Below, piece by piece: positions 32,850-41,366 of a stretch of 43,422 nt of DNA (positions are counted from its first letter, which is position 1; each line of letters begins with the position of its first letter). The notes below the pieces were generated by a model, which searched no databases, had not been told where the DNA came from, and saw nothing but the letters and a program-made list of their open reading frames with translations. Location of the stretch: assembly GCF_016745505.1 (NCBI RefSeq), contig NZ_JAERUC010000146.1, forward strand, positions 1 through 43,422, read 5' to 3'. This DNA comes from Streptomyces silvae (GTDB taxonomy: Bacteria; Actinomycetota; Actinomycetes; Streptomycetales; Streptomycetaceae). The position numbers were made by a program, and so were the translations under genes.

Positions 32850-33963
32850 CGTACAGCGCCACGCGGTAGAGGTCCGCGAGCGCGCCGTCGAGGGGATGGG
32901 GCTGCGGACGGCCCGAGGAATCGAGCCTGTTCCACCTCTGCAAGTTCACCGCGACGGCCATCTGCCGCTCGCCGCCCTCGGAGGTCATGGCCAGCGTTCC
33001 ACCGCCCCAGACCGTCCCGCCATGCCCCCAGAAGGCGCCCTGGCCGGGGCCCTCCATCGGGTGCAGGCCGAGGCCGTACTCGATGATCCGCCCCTCCTGG
33101 GAGACGACCGGGCCGGTGCGCCGCATCTGCTCCAGCGACGACGGGCCGACGATCTGCCCGGCGAGCAACAGGCGGTAGAAGCGGTTGAGGTCCGCGACGG
33201 TCGATATGAGCGAGGCCGTCGGCCCCACGAACGACATGTCGTAGACGCTGTAGTCGCGGGGCGGGTCGATCATGCCGAACCACGCCTCGTAGATCTTCGC
33301 GTGGGGCCCGTCGACCTGGGTGCCGGTGGGGAAGCCGGTGTCCCGGAGCCCGGCGCGCTCGATGACGTCCCGGGTGATGCACTGCTCGGCCGTGGTGCCG
33401 CTCACCCGCTCCAGCAGTTCACCGAGGAGCAGGTAGTTGGTGTTGGAGTACACCCCGGGAGTGCCGCCCGGGGTGCCGACGGCGGGTGCGGTGACCCCCA
33501 TCCCGATCAGGTCGGCGGAGTGGAACCGGGTGAACCGGTGGTCGTCCAGGCTCTGGGGCCGGGTGTCCGCGACGACGGGGAACCCCTTGAGGGAGGGGTA
33601 GGCGTACGGGAGGTACTCGGCGAGGCCGCTGGTGTGGTCGAGCAGCATCCGCACCGTGATCGCCTCCCCTCTCTCCCCGGGAACCAGCTCGGGGAGGTAG
33701 CGGCCGACCGGCGCGTCGAGGTCGACCCGGCCGCTCTCGGCCTGCCGCAGGACCGCTGCCGCGGTGAAGGTCTTGGTGACGCTGCCGACGCGGTGCCTCA
33801 GGCCGGCGGTGACGGGACGGCCCGTGGCGACGTCGGCGACCCCGGCGGCGCCCCGCCAGACCTGGTCACCGTGGCGCACCTCGGCGAAGAGGCCCGGCAT
33901 CCCGGCGTGGATGACGTTCTCGATGGCGGCGTTGAGCTCTGCGGTGTCCAGCGCGTTCCTCAC
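32845..33963 (-). CDS. Serine hydrolase, beta-lactamase/D-Ala-D-Ala carboxypeptidase (S12) family
   Basis: A 372-residue class C beta-lactamase-fold protein (PF00144). SVTK (about residue 61) carries the nucleophile, YSNTNY (about residue 170) supplies the general base, and HGGTVWGGG (about 335) is the third motif. No signal peptide is visible from the chosen GTG at 33963, which has GAGAGG 9 bases upstream; an alternative GTG at 33987 adds eight residues. Members range from D-aminopeptidases and esterases to beta-lactamases, so a resistance role should not be assumed. Divergent from a TetR regulator. Confidence 0.85.
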   Translation of the reverse strand: MRNALDTAELNAAIENVIHAGMPGLFAEVRHGDQVWRGAAGVADVATGRPVTAGLRHRVGSVTKTFTAAAVLRQAESGRVDLDAPVGRYLPELVPGERGEAITVRMLLDHTSGLAEYLPYAYPSLKGFPVVADTRPQSLDDHRFTRFHSADLIGMGVTAPAVGTPGGTPGVYSNTNYLLLGELLERVSGTTAEQCITRDVIERAGLRDTGFPTGTQVDGPHAKIYEAWFGMIDPPRDYSVYDMSFVGPTASLISTVADLNRFYRLLLAGQIVGPSSLEQMRRTGPVVSQEGRIIEYGLGLHPMEGPGQGAFWGHGGTVWGGGTLAMTSEGGERQMAVAVNLQRWNRLDSSGRPQPHPLDGALADLYRVALYG

Positions 33964-34037
33964 GACATGCGTCCTCTCGTGTTGCACGGCCCACCGACGG
34001 CCCACTGCCAGGCCGCCCGGCGCTCTTGCACCCATTA

Positions 34038-34054
34038 TGCACGCGGTGCGTGCA
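34038..34054. promoter_or_regulatory. TetR operator candidate between the serine hydrolase and tetR genes
   Basis: TGCACGC-GGT-GCGTGCA is a 17-bp palindrome with perfect 7-bp arms, roughly midway in the divergent interval. Related TTGCAC and TGCATACG half-sites flank it at about 34026 and 34062. Confidence 0.7.
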
Positions 34055-34099
34055 ACACCAAGTGCATACGTTAGGCTGATGCCGACGCGAGGGGTGAAC

Positions 34100-34759
34100 A
34101 TGGCAGGCAGAAGGCGCTGGTCGACCGAGGAGATCCTGGACGCGGCCGCGGAGTTGCTGCGCACGAGCGACGCCGATTCGTTCAGCGTGCGCAAGCTCGC
34201 GGCGGTGCTCGGCACCGATTCCTCCAGCCTCTACCGGCACTTCCGCAGCAAGACGGAGCTGCTGCGCGCGGTCGCCGACCGGATCCTCCTGGAGGCCATG
34301 GACGGCTACCGTCCCGAGGGCGACTGGAAGCAGCGCATCACGGCCCTGGCGCTGAACCTGAGAGAGGCGTTCGGCCGGCACCCCCAGCTCGCAGCGACCT
34401 GGGGGCGCTACGCGTCGAGCGGCACCGGCTCCCGGCTGCTCATGGAAGAGGTCCTGCAGGCCCTGCGCTCGTCGGGGCTCCCCGACGACGAGATCCCGAC
34501 GCGCTACCACCGGATCGCGGTCCTCATCGCGGCCCTGATCGCCTCCGAGGCCGGGATCAGCACCGTCACCCCCGAGGAGTACGAACAGGGCATGGAGCTC
34601 TTCCGGGTGGCGGTGCTGGGCGCCGACCCCGACCGCTTCCCGGCGCTGGCCCGTTTCGGCCGCGACATCCACCCTCTCGGCGCGGACCGCCCTGCCGCGT
34701 TCGAAGAGCTCCTGGCCGCACACCTGGACCGGATCGAGGCCGCGCTCCCCCGGGCGTGA
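34100..34759 (+). CDS. TetR-family regulator
   Basis: A 219-residue regulator with an N-terminal helix-turn-helix (TEEILDAAAELLRTSDADSFSVRKLAAVLG, then SSLYRHFRSKTELL) and a helical TetR_C-like ligand domain. The ATG at 34100 is preferred, with AGGGG 5 bases upstream; a GTG two codons earlier overlaps that site. It faces the serine hydrolase gene across a perfect palindrome and probably represses it together with itself. Confidence 0.87.
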   Translation: MAGRRRWSTEEILDAAAELLRTSDADSFSVRKLAAVLGTDSSSLYRHFRSKTELLRAVADRILLEAMDGYRPEGDWKQRITALALNLREAFGRHPQLAATWGRYASSGTGSRLLMEEVLQALRSSGLPDDEIPTRYHRIAVLIAALIASEAGISTVTPEEYEQGMELFRVAVLGADPDRFPALARFGRDIHPLGADRPAAFEELLAAHLDRIEAALPRA

Positions 34760-34905
34760 ATCCCGCGCGGGCGGCGGGAGCCGAAGAGGCACAACGCCCG
34801 CGTACGGACCGCGACTTCCGGGCGGCCGTGACCGCCACCGTGATCTCCATGTGATCGACAGCCCGTAATCTCCCTCCGATCAGGGGAATCGCGGGGTGCG
34901 ATCAC

Positions 34906-36090
34906 ATGGGGGCGGGGCGGCACATGACATACAGACGCGCGGCGATACCGGCACTGGCCGGAGGACTGCTGCTCACGGCGCTGCTGTGGTGGGCGGGGGC
35001 GAGCGTGGACGCGCTGCACCTCCAGGGCGCGGCGAACACGCTCGGGGGCCGGCTGGTCGCCGACCTCCAGAGCTGGCTCTCGCCGTGGTCGTACGATCCC
35101 CCGGACTCCGTGCGGTTCGGCACCGGGGCGCTGGGGGACATCGGGGACCCGGCCTCGGCCGACCCCGGCCGCTATCTCTCGCTGCACCGGACGGGCATGC
35201 AGATCCGGTTCGCCGCGGTCTTCGCCTTCTTCGTGCCGGGCGCGCTGCTCCTGGTCCGCAGACTGCCTCCGGTGAACCGCCGGATGCCGGTGGCGCTGGC
35301 GGCGGTGTGGGCCTGGGGCATGGTGGCCGGCATGCTGGCGTCGGCCGTCTCCGCGCCGTGGCTGATCGCCTCGACCGGGCAGGGCAGTCACCGGTTCCTG
35401 CCGCAGCTGGCCGGCATGGCGTCCTCCGGGCAGCAGATCGTCGCGGTGGCCGCGCTCGTCGCGGCGGTGGTCACCGTGCTCGCCGCCCGGATCACCGCCA
35501 AGGGTGCGGGCCCGCTGCCGCTGGGGGCCGTTCCCGTACGGGCCGCCCGCCTGGCGGCGACCGCCGGGACCGCCGTGGTCGCGGTGTCCCTGGTGGTCCT
35601 CTCCTACCAGTCCGTGGCCGCGTCCATCCAGACGGTCTCCCTGTCCGGCCGGCTGCTCTCCGAGCCGGGCGACCTGCTGCGCGCATGGCTGCTGCTCGGC
35701 GGCTGGAACGCGCCGACGGACGGCTTCCTCGGCCACTGGCTCCTGTACCGCCTCGCCGACGCGCTGCTGCTCGCCGTCGTGTGGTGGGCCCTGCGGCTGC
35801 TGCCCGTCCTGCTGACCCGGGCCACCGTGCCGGCGATGGCGGTCGGCGGGGTCTGCGCGACCGTCGTCGGACTCCTGGCCTCCCAGCTGTTCCAGTTCGC
35901 GGTGACCGGAGCCGACGCGGGCCTGCGGTGGGGCTGGCAGTACCTCACCGGTGCCCTGGGCGGCCACGTCCCGGCGGCCCTGACCTGGGGCCTGCTGGCG
36001 GGCCTCACCACCGTCGTGACCCTGCGCCTGGCCGGAGGCCGCGCGGAGAGCACCGGGCCCGCGCCGGCGGAGATCACCGCCCCGGCGTGA
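34906..36090 (+). CDS. Polytopic membrane protein, unknown function
   Basis: A 394-residue protein with about eight hydrophobic helices: one after the N-terminus, then an extracytoplasmic-looking loop of ~65 residues containing DLQSWLSPWSYDPPDSVRF, then seven more from residue ~110 to ~375. No family motif is recognised. Two starts are possible: ATG 34906 (GGGG nine bases upstream) or ATG 34924 (GGCGGGG six bases upstream); the N-terminal basic patch TYRRAA suits either. It is bounded downstream by a strong bidirectional terminator and seems monocistronic. Confidence 0.68.
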   Translation: MGAGRHMTYRRAAIPALAGGLLLTALLWWAGASVDALHLQGAANTLGGRLVADLQSWLSPWSYDPPDSVRFGTGALGDIGDPASADPGRYLSLHRTGMQIRFAAVFAFFVPGALLLVRRLPPVNRRMPVALAAVWAWGMVAGMLASAVSAPWLIASTGQGSHRFLPQLAGMASSGQQIVAVAALVAAVVTVLAARITAKGAGPLPLGAVPVRAARLAATAGTAVVAVSLVVLSYQSVAASIQTVSLSGRLLSEPGDLLRAWLLLGGWNAPTDGFLGHWLLYRLADALLLAVVWWALRLLPVLLTRATVPAMAVGGVCATVVGLLASQLFQFAVTGADAGLRWGWQYLTGALGGHVPAALTWGLLAGLTTVVTLRLAGGRAESTGPAPAEITAPA

Positions 36091-36095
36091 CGCAC

Positions 36096-36136
36096 CACGG
36101 CCCCCGCCCGGCGATTCGCCCCGGGCGGGGGCCGTG
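36096..36136. terminator. Bidirectional terminator between the membrane protein and pbp genes
   Basis: Perfect 16-bp stem (36096-36111 and 36121-36136) with a 9-nt loop, 5 bp after the plus-strand stop and 18 bp from the minus-strand stop. The strongest hairpin in the window. Confidence 0.85.
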
Positions 36137-36154
36137 CTGCGTCCGGAGCCCGGC

Positions 36155-37639
36155 CTACTTGCCGAGCACCGCCTTCATGACTTCCCTGGCGATCGGGCCG
36201 CCCAGGCCACCACCCGAGATGTCCGAGCGGGAGATGTCCATGGCCGTCGGGTCGATGAACACCGCGACCGCCACCGACCGGCCGTCGGCCTTCTTGCCGT
36301 ACGAGACGAACCAGCCGTACGGGACTTCCTTGCTCACGTCGTTGCCGCGCTGAGCCGTACCCGTCTTGCCGCCCACCGTCACACCGTCGATCAGGGCGCG
36401 CTTCGCGCTGCCCTCCCTGGCGGTGAACTCCATCATCTCCTGGACCTTCTTCGCCGTCTCCTCCGAGACGGCCTGGCTCTTGAGCTGCGGCTCGTGCTTC
36501 TCCAGGGTCGACAGGTCCGGGCCCCTCAGCTCGTCGACGATGTACGGCTGCATCAGCTTGCCGTCGTTGGCGAGGGCTGCGGTGACCATCGCCATCTGCA
36601 TCGGGGTGCTCGTGAGGCTGCCCTGGCCCATGCCGGTGAGGGCGGTGCCGGGCTTGTCGAGCTCCTGGGGGTAGAGGCTCTTGGTGGCGAGCATGTCGCC
36701 GAACGCCTCCGAGTAGACGTCCTCGTTGAAGCCGAACTTCTCGGCCGTCTCCCGCATCCCCTTGTCGCCCACCTTCAGGGCGGCGTCCAGGAAGACGTTG
36801 TTGCAGGAGTACTGCATGGCCGTCTTCATCGACGCCTTGCTGCACGTCGCGTCGCCGGCCTCGCTGCTGATCGTGCTGGACGACTGCGGCAGCTGGTAGG
36901 GGGAGATCGCGTCGGTGTGGGCGTCGACGTCCGTGACGACACCGTGCTCCAGCGCCGCGGCGGCCGTGAGGATCTTGAAGGTGGAACCGGGCGGGAAGGT
37001 CTCGCGCAGCGGGCGGTTGGCCAGCGGCTTGCCCTTCTCGTCGACCAGCGCCTGGAACTTGTCGCCCTCCTTGAAGGAGTTGCCGGCGAAGACCGAGGGG
37101 TCGTACGAGGGCGTCGAGACCAGGGCGAGGACCTTGCCCGTCGTCGGTTCGAGGGCGACGACCGCACCCCGCGCGTCGAGGTCGGTCAGGCCCTTGTACC
37201 CCGCCTCCTGCGCCTTCGGGTCGATCGTGGTGATCACATCGCCGCCGCGCCGCTCCTCACCGGTGAGGATGCCCTTGGCGTTCTGGAAGGCGAAGCGCTC
37301 GTCCTGACCGCTGAGGACGCTGTCGTACGTCTTCTCCAGGAGGGACATGCCCTGCGCCTGGGAGGCGTACCCGGTGACGGGCGCGTACATCGGGCCCTGC
37401 TTGAAGGTGCGCTGGTACTTGAAGTCGGTCCCCTCGACCTCCTTCGACCCCGTGATCGCCTTGCCGCCCACGATGATGTCACCGCGCGGGGTGGCGAACT
37501 GGGTTATCTTCACCCGCCGGTTGTGCTCATGGGTGGCCAGCTCCTGGCTCTTGGCGTACTGGAGCCAGTTGGTCCGGATCAGCAGGGCCAGCATCAGCAG
37601 CCCACAGAAGACGGCTATGTGCCGCAACGGCCTGTTCAT
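36155..37639 (-). CDS. Class B penicillin-binding protein (transpeptidase, PbpA/FtsI type)
   Basis: A 494-residue protein with an N-terminal membrane anchor (HIAVFCGLLMLALLIRTNWL, residues 7-26), a dimerisation-type domain and a C-terminal transpeptidase domain. The motifs STFK (about residue 225), SCNN (about 285) and KTGT (about 430) are intact. It crosslinks peptidoglycan outside the membrane. No PASTA repeats are present. It resembles the shorter PbpA-like paralogues of Streptomyces, often linked to sporulation or apical growth, but here it is separate from rodA, ftsW and pkn genes. The ATG follows GGGAG. A large inverted repeat lies upstream. Confidence 0.9.
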   Translation of the reverse strand: MNRPLRHIAVFCGLLMLALLIRTNWLQYAKSQELATHEHNRRVKITQFATPRGDIIVGGKAITGSKEVEGTDFKYQRTFKQGPMYAPVTGYASQAQGMSLLEKTYDSVLSGQDERFAFQNAKGILTGEERRGGDVITTIDPKAQEAGYKGLTDLDARGAVVALEPTTGKVLALVSTPSYDPSVFAGNSFKEGDKFQALVDEKGKPLANRPLRETFPPGSTFKILTAAAALEHGVVTDVDAHTDAISPYQLPQSSSTISSEAGDATCSKASMKTAMQYSCNNVFLDAALKVGDKGMRETAEKFGFNEDVYSEAFGDMLATKSLYPQELDKPGTALTGMGQGSLTSTPMQMAMVTAALANDGKLMQPYIVDELRGPDLSTLEKHEPQLKSQAVSEETAKKVQEMMEFTAREGSAKRALIDGVTVGGKTGTAQRGNDVSKEVPYGWFVSYGKKADGRSVAVAVFIDPTAMDISRSDISGGGLGGPIAREVMKAVLGK

Positions 37640-37696
37640 CGTGCTCCCGCTCCCAGGCAGCCGAGCACACACGCACACGGGCCGCACCATCGATGT

Positions 37697-37753
37697 CCGG
37701 AGGTGATAGATGCGATTTTAGCGTTGATGGTTGCATCGAAGGATCACCTCCGG
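37697..37753. repeat. Long inverted repeat upstream of the pbp gene
   Basis: Perfect 11-bp arms CCGGAGGTGAT / ATCACCTCCGG (37697-37707 and 37743-37753) surround an AT-richer 35-nt centre. The centre holds an inner GATGC / GCATC (37709-37713 and 37733-37737) and a TAAAAT box on the minus strand (candidate -10 for pbp). It could be an operator pair, an mRNA hairpin or the terminator of the upstream LLM gene. Confidence 0.6.
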
Positions 37754-37775
37754 CGGGTGACCGGACACGGTTCCC

Positions 37776-38621
37776 TCACAAAAACGCGGCGTACGCGTCC
37801 AGCGCGCGCAGCACCTCCGCCTCACCGGCCGGGGGCAGTTGCGCGACGACTTCCTCGATGCCCAGCTCCGCGAAGTGCGCCAGCTTCCCCGGGGAGGGCT
37901 GGACGGCGTACGGCACCACATGGAGCTGCTCCGGGTCGCGGCCCGCCTCCTCCCAGGCGGCACGCAGCTTCGGCACGGACTCCGAGAGGCCCCGCCCGCC
38001 GATCGGGAGCCAGCCGTCCGCCTCACGCGCGATCCGCGCGAACAGCTTCGGCCCCGCCGCCCCGCCGATCAGGGTGCGCGGGCCGATCACCGGGCCGCGC
38101 GGCCGCTGCACCGGCTTCGGGTAGGCGTGGCTCGCCCGGACGGAGGCGAACTCACCGTCGTACGCTGTCGGTTCGTCGGCCCACAGGGCGCGCATCAGCG
38201 CCAGCCGCTCACTGCCCAGCGCGCGCCGGGTCGACCACTCCACCCCGTGGTCGGCGGCCTCCTCCACATTCCAGCCGTAGCCGATGCCGAGCGTGAACCG
38301 GCCGCCGGAGAGGTGGTCGAGCGTGGCGGCCTGCTTCGCCAGGTCGATGGGGTCGTGCTGGGCGATCAGCGTGATGCCGGTGCCGAGGGCCAGCCGCTCG
38401 GTGACGGCGGCGGCCTGCCCCAGGGCGACGAACGGGTCGAGGGTGCGGCCGTACTCGTCCGGCAGCTCACCGCCCGCCGGGTACGGGGACTCCCGGCTCA
38501 CGGGGATGTGGGTGTGCTCGGGCAGATACAGCCCGGCGAACCCCCGCTGCTCCAGCTCCCGCGCGAGCCTGACCGGTGTGATCGTCCGGTCGGTGAGGAA
38601 GATCGTTGTGGCGATCCGCAT
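37776..38621 (-). CDS. LLM-class oxidoreductase, probably F420-dependent
   Basis: A 281-residue luciferase-like TIM barrel. Family features include GFAGLYLPEHTHIPVSRESPY, RLALGTGITLIAQHDPI, LGIGYGWNVEEAADHG and a C-terminal segment EVVAQLPPAGEAEVLRAL. The shape fits the F420-dependent TIGR03619-like group, and the same window encodes FO synthase, so the cofactor is available. Substrate unknown. The ATG at 38621 has GGAGGT 7 bases upstream. It ends before the inverted repeat upstream of pbp on the same strand and is divergent from the siderophore-interacting gene. Confidence 0.83.
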   Translation of the reverse strand: MRIATTIFLTDRTITPVRLARELEQRGFAGLYLPEHTHIPVSRESPYPAGGELPDEYGRTLDPFVALGQAAAVTERLALGTGITLIAQHDPIDLAKQAATLDHLSGGRFTLGIGYGWNVEEAADHGVEWSTRRALGSERLALMRALWADEPTAYDGEFASVRASHAYPKPVQRPRGPVIGPRTLIGGAAGPKLFARIAREADGWLPIGGRGLSESVPKLRAAWEEAGRDPEQLHVVPYAVQPSPGKLAHFAELGIEEVVAQLPPAGEAEVLRALDAYAAFL

Positions 38622-38750
38622 GCGAGGCACCTCCGTCGTCGTCCGTGAGGGCCCACGGTATGCGGTGGACCGCGCCACCGGGCCCACTCACCGGCGACCG
38701 TCGCACGTTTCCGCCGTAACTCCCTTGCTGCACCACCCGGAAGGCAAAAG

Positions 38751-38769
38751 TTAGGTTAGCCTAAGTTTC
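38751..38769 (+). promoter_or_regulatory. DmdR/IdeR-type iron box
   Basis: TTAGGTTAGCCTAAGTTTC matches 13-14 positions of the actinobacterial iron-box consensus TTAGGTTAGGCTAACCTAA, with a perfect left half. It lies 31 bp upstream of the siderophore-interacting gene, as expected for iron repression. Confidence 0.85.
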
Positions 38770-38799
38770 ATTCCACTCCGGAGCACACGGGAGGCCTTC

Positions 38800-39558
38800 A
38801 TGGGTCACGGCTGGGAGGGCGTCGTCCTCAAGCTCTTCCGGGGGCGGGACTTCACGTTCACCGTCACCGGAGCGGAACAGGTCACCGAGGACTTCCGGCG
38901 GGTGACGGTCACCGACGACGGCCTGCTCGCGGCCACGGGCGGCGCGCATCCGACCATGTGGGTCAGGCTCTGGTTCGAGCGGGACGGCAAGCCGCACCAG
39001 CGGGGCTACACCCTGGTCGACCCCGACCCGGACACCGGGACCTTCGCCCTGGAATTCGCCCTCCACGACGGGACCGCGAGCGACTGGGCCCGCACCGCGC
39101 GGCCGGGCGACACGATCGACGCGACGCTCCAGGGCACCCGCTTCACCCTGCCCGAACCACGGCCCGCACGGCTCTTCCTGGTGGGGGACGCGGCGTCGCT
39201 GCCCGCGGTCAACTCGCTGCTGGACGCACTCCCCGGCACCCCGGCGACGATCTGGTACGAGACCGCGGACGCCGCGCCGGCCTCAGGCCCGTCGCACGCC
39301 CCGGACGGGAAGCCGCCGTTCCGGCTGGACGCGGACCACCACACCCTGCACACCGTCCCGCGCCGGGACGCGGGCGCGCACCTGGTCTCCGAGGTGAAGG
39401 CCGCCCTGCCCGGCCTGCTCGGCGAGGACGCCTCGGACGCGTACGTCTGGATCGCCTGCGACACGGCGACGACCCGGACCCTCGCCTCGTACGCCCGCAA
39501 GGAGCTGGCCGTCCCCAAGGAGCGGGTGAACGCGCTGGGTTACTGGCGCGCCGGCTGA
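38800..39558 (+). CDS. Siderophore-interacting protein (FAD-dependent ferric-siderophore reductase, ViuB type)
   Basis: A 252-residue SIP-family flavoreductase: an N-terminal FAD-binding barrel with QRGYTLVDPDPD in the position of the usual RxYT(V/L) FAD motif, a DGTASDWAR segment, and a C-terminal NAD(P)H-binding domain with LFLVGDAASLPAVNSLL and VWIACDTATTRTLASYARKE. It would reduce Fe(III) in imported siderophores to release Fe(II) in the cytoplasm. GGGAGG lies 5 bases before the ATG. An iron box upstream predicts repression by DmdR1 with iron. It stands alone, without siderophore biosynthesis or uptake genes nearby. Confidence 0.9.
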   Translation: MGHGWEGVVLKLFRGRDFTFTVTGAEQVTEDFRRVTVTDDGLLAATGGAHPTMWVRLWFERDGKPHQRGYTLVDPDPDTGTFALEFALHDGTASDWARTARPGDTIDATLQGTRFTLPEPRPARLFLVGDAASLPAVNSLLDALPGTPATIWYETADAAPASGPSHAPDGKPPFRLDADHHTLHTVPRRDAGAHLVSEVKAALPGLLGEDASDAYVWIACDTATTRTLASYARKELAVPKERVNALGYWRAG

Positions 39559-39568
39559 CCGGCGGTCC

Positions 39569-41137
39569 TCAGTCGTCCACCACGAACGCCGGGGTCTCCT
39601 TCGTCAGCACCTCACCGCGGAAGAACGCCGGGCCGCGGCGGCGCATGGCCTCCATCAGCACCACGCCGAGCAGCAGCAGCCCGACACCGATGACGAAGAC
39701 GGAGCCGACGCCGAGGACGGACGACCCGGAGCCGTACGCCGGGTCCCACATGTCGTACAGGGTCTTGCCGAAGACCGCCGTGAGCAGGATGCCGCCCACC
39801 ACGGGGAACAGGCCCTTGAAGACGAGGTCGCGGACGGACCGGGTGAGTTCCGCGCGGAAGTACCAGGCGCAGGCGAAGGCCGTCAGCGCGTAGTAGAAGC
39901 AGATCATCAGCCCGAGCGCGTAGATGGTGTCCACCAGGACGTGTTCGCTGACCAGGGTCATCACCGTGTAGAACACGCCGGTCGCGACGCCCGCGACGGC
40001 CGTGGCCCTTCCGGGCGTACGGAACTTCGGGTGGACCTTGGCGTAGGAGGCGGGCAGCGCCTCGTACGCGGCCATCGCCAGGACCGTGCGCGCCACCGGG
40101 ATGAAGGTGGTCTGGAGGCTCGCGGCCGCGGAGGCCAGCACCGCCACGAAGAGCAGGATGCCGAGGCCGGGGCCCATGACCGGTCCCGCCAGTGCGGCGA
40201 AGACGTTGTCGGAGGTGTCCGGGTTGGCGAGGCCGAGCCCCGAGCCGCCGGTGCCGACGGCCATCTGGGCGGCGATGCCGGTGGCGAGGTAGGAGCCGAC
40301 CAGCACCACCATCGCGATGAGGGCGGCGCGGCCGGGCGTCTTCTCGGCGCCGGTGGTCTCCTCGTTGGCGGTGAGACAGGTGTCCCAGCCCCAGAACATG
40401 AAGATCGAGAGGGACAGCCCGGCCGTGAAGGCGGCGAAGGACCGGACGGCGAACGGGTTCAGCCAGGACCAGGAGAAGTCCGTCGAGGTCGCGGCGAAGT
40501 CGCCGCTGCCCGCCTTCTGCACCGCCATCGCCACGAACACCGCGAGGACCACGAGCTGGAGGGCCACGAGGGTGTACTGGAGCCCCTTGGTGGCCGTCAT
40601 CCCCCGGTAGCTGATCGCCGTCGCGACGGCGATCAGGAGGAGGCACGTGAGGATGTGGACCGGCTTGCTGTCGTCCAGGGAGGCGACCGCGTCGCTGCCG
40701 GAGAGCTCGCCGGCCAGCAGCCAGAAGTAGGAGGTGGCGACGCCCGCGAGGTTCGACAGGACGATGATCGTGGCGATCACCAGACCCCAGCCGCACATCC
40801 AGCCCAGCCGCGGCCCGAAGGCCTTCACCGTCCAGGTGAACGAGGTGCCGCAGTCCGGCACGGCCTTGTTGAGCTCCCGGTACGCGAAGGCGACCAGCAG
40901 CATCGGGAGGAACCCGGCCAGGAACACGGCGGGCATCTGCACGCCGACCTCACCGGCGGTGGAGCCGAGGGTCGAGGTCAGGCAGTACACCGGGGCGACG
41001 GTGGAGATGCCGAGGACGGCGCTGCCCATCAGGCCGACGGAGTTCCCGCCGAGCCCCTTCTCGCGTACGCCGCCGTCGGCCGGGGCGCTTCCCCGTGCCG
41101 TCTCTCCGGCCCGTGGCCGTGCGTCCAGCTGAGTCAT
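39569..41137 (-). CDS. APC-superfamily amino acid permease
   Basis: A 522-residue, 12-helix permease. The APC pattern starts with GGNSVGLMGSAVLGISTVAPVY and continues with AGEVGVQMPAVFLAGFLPM and GTSFTWTVKAFGPRLGWMCGWG; the central EETTGAEKTPGRA loop is typical. It imports amino acids or polyamines; substrate not determined. The ATG at 41137 lacks a ribosome-binding site but has TAGCGT 7 bases upstream, suggesting a leaderless mRNA. An ATG ten codons earlier has no ribosome-binding site either. A perfect inverted repeat lies 37 bp upstream. Convergent with the siderophore-interacting gene, 10 bp apart. Confidence 0.85.
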   Translation of the reverse strand: MTQLDARPRAGETARGSAPADGGVREKGLGGNSVGLMGSAVLGISTVAPVYCLTSTLGSTAGEVGVQMPAVFLAGFLPMLLVAFAYRELNKAVPDCGTSFTWTVKAFGPRLGWMCGWGLVIATIIVLSNLAGVATSYFWLLAGELSGSDAVASLDDSKPVHILTCLLLIAVATAISYRGMTATKGLQYTLVALQLVVLAVFVAMAVQKAGSGDFAATSTDFSWSWLNPFAVRSFAAFTAGLSLSIFMFWGWDTCLTANEETTGAEKTPGRAALIAMVVLVGSYLATGIAAQMAVGTGGSGLGLANPDTSDNVFAALAGPVMGPGLGILLFVAVLASAAASLQTTFIPVARTVLAMAAYEALPASYAKVHPKFRTPGRATAVAGVATGVFYTVMTLVSEHVLVDTIYALGLMICFYYALTAFACAWYFRAELTRSVRDLVFKGLFPVVGGILLTAVFGKTLYDMWDPAYGSGSSVLGVGSVFVIGVGLLLLGVVLMEAMRRRGPAFFRGEVLTKETPAFVVDD

Positions 41138-41144
41138 GGGGAGG

Positions 41145-41150
41145 ACGCTA
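41145..41150 (-). promoter_or_regulatory. Candidate -10 box for leaderless permease mRNA
   Basis: TAGCGT on the minus strand ends 7 bases before the ATG at 41137, the spacing for transcription starting at the start codon. No Shine-Dalgarno is present. The -35 is unclear. Confidence 0.35.
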
Positions 41151-41173
41151 TGCGCTGCGGTTTCCATATCCGG

Positions 41174-41199
41174 AGGGTGAGACTCCGATGTCTCACCCT
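41174..41199. promoter_or_regulatory. Perfect 10-bp inverted repeat upstream of the permease
   Basis: AGGGTGAGAC / GTCTCACCCT (41174-41183 and 41190-41199) with a 6-nt spacer, 37-62 bp upstream of the permease ATG. The spacing fits a repressor operator over the promoter. No dedicated regulator gene is adjacent. Confidence 0.65.
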
Positions 41200-41332
41200 T
41201 GAATCACCACGGTCGTACGGCAGTTGGGTCAATGCATCGAAGGCATGAAGTGAACACAGCCTTGCAATCAATGCACCGGAATGTGGCCGGGAAGCGTACG
41301 GGAATCGCACCCCTGTCCACTTTGTGCGGGTT

Positions 41333-41359
41333 CAAAAATTTCCCGCCGCCCCTGGGCGG
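41333..41359 (-). terminator. Terminator of the acyl-CoA ligase gene
   Basis: On the minus strand a CCGCC / GGCGG stem with a 4-nt loop (41346-41359 on the plus strand) is followed by a T-rich run (AAATTTTTG), giving a classical intrinsic terminator just after the stop codon. Such a U-tract is unusual in this window. Confidence 0.65.
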
Positions 41360-41366
41360 ACCCTGA

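Noticed and set aside
32845..33963. Antibiotic-resistance beta-lactamase
   Set aside because: The motifs only show the broad S12/class C fold; there is no signal peptide and no resistance context, so a general serine hydrolase call is safer.
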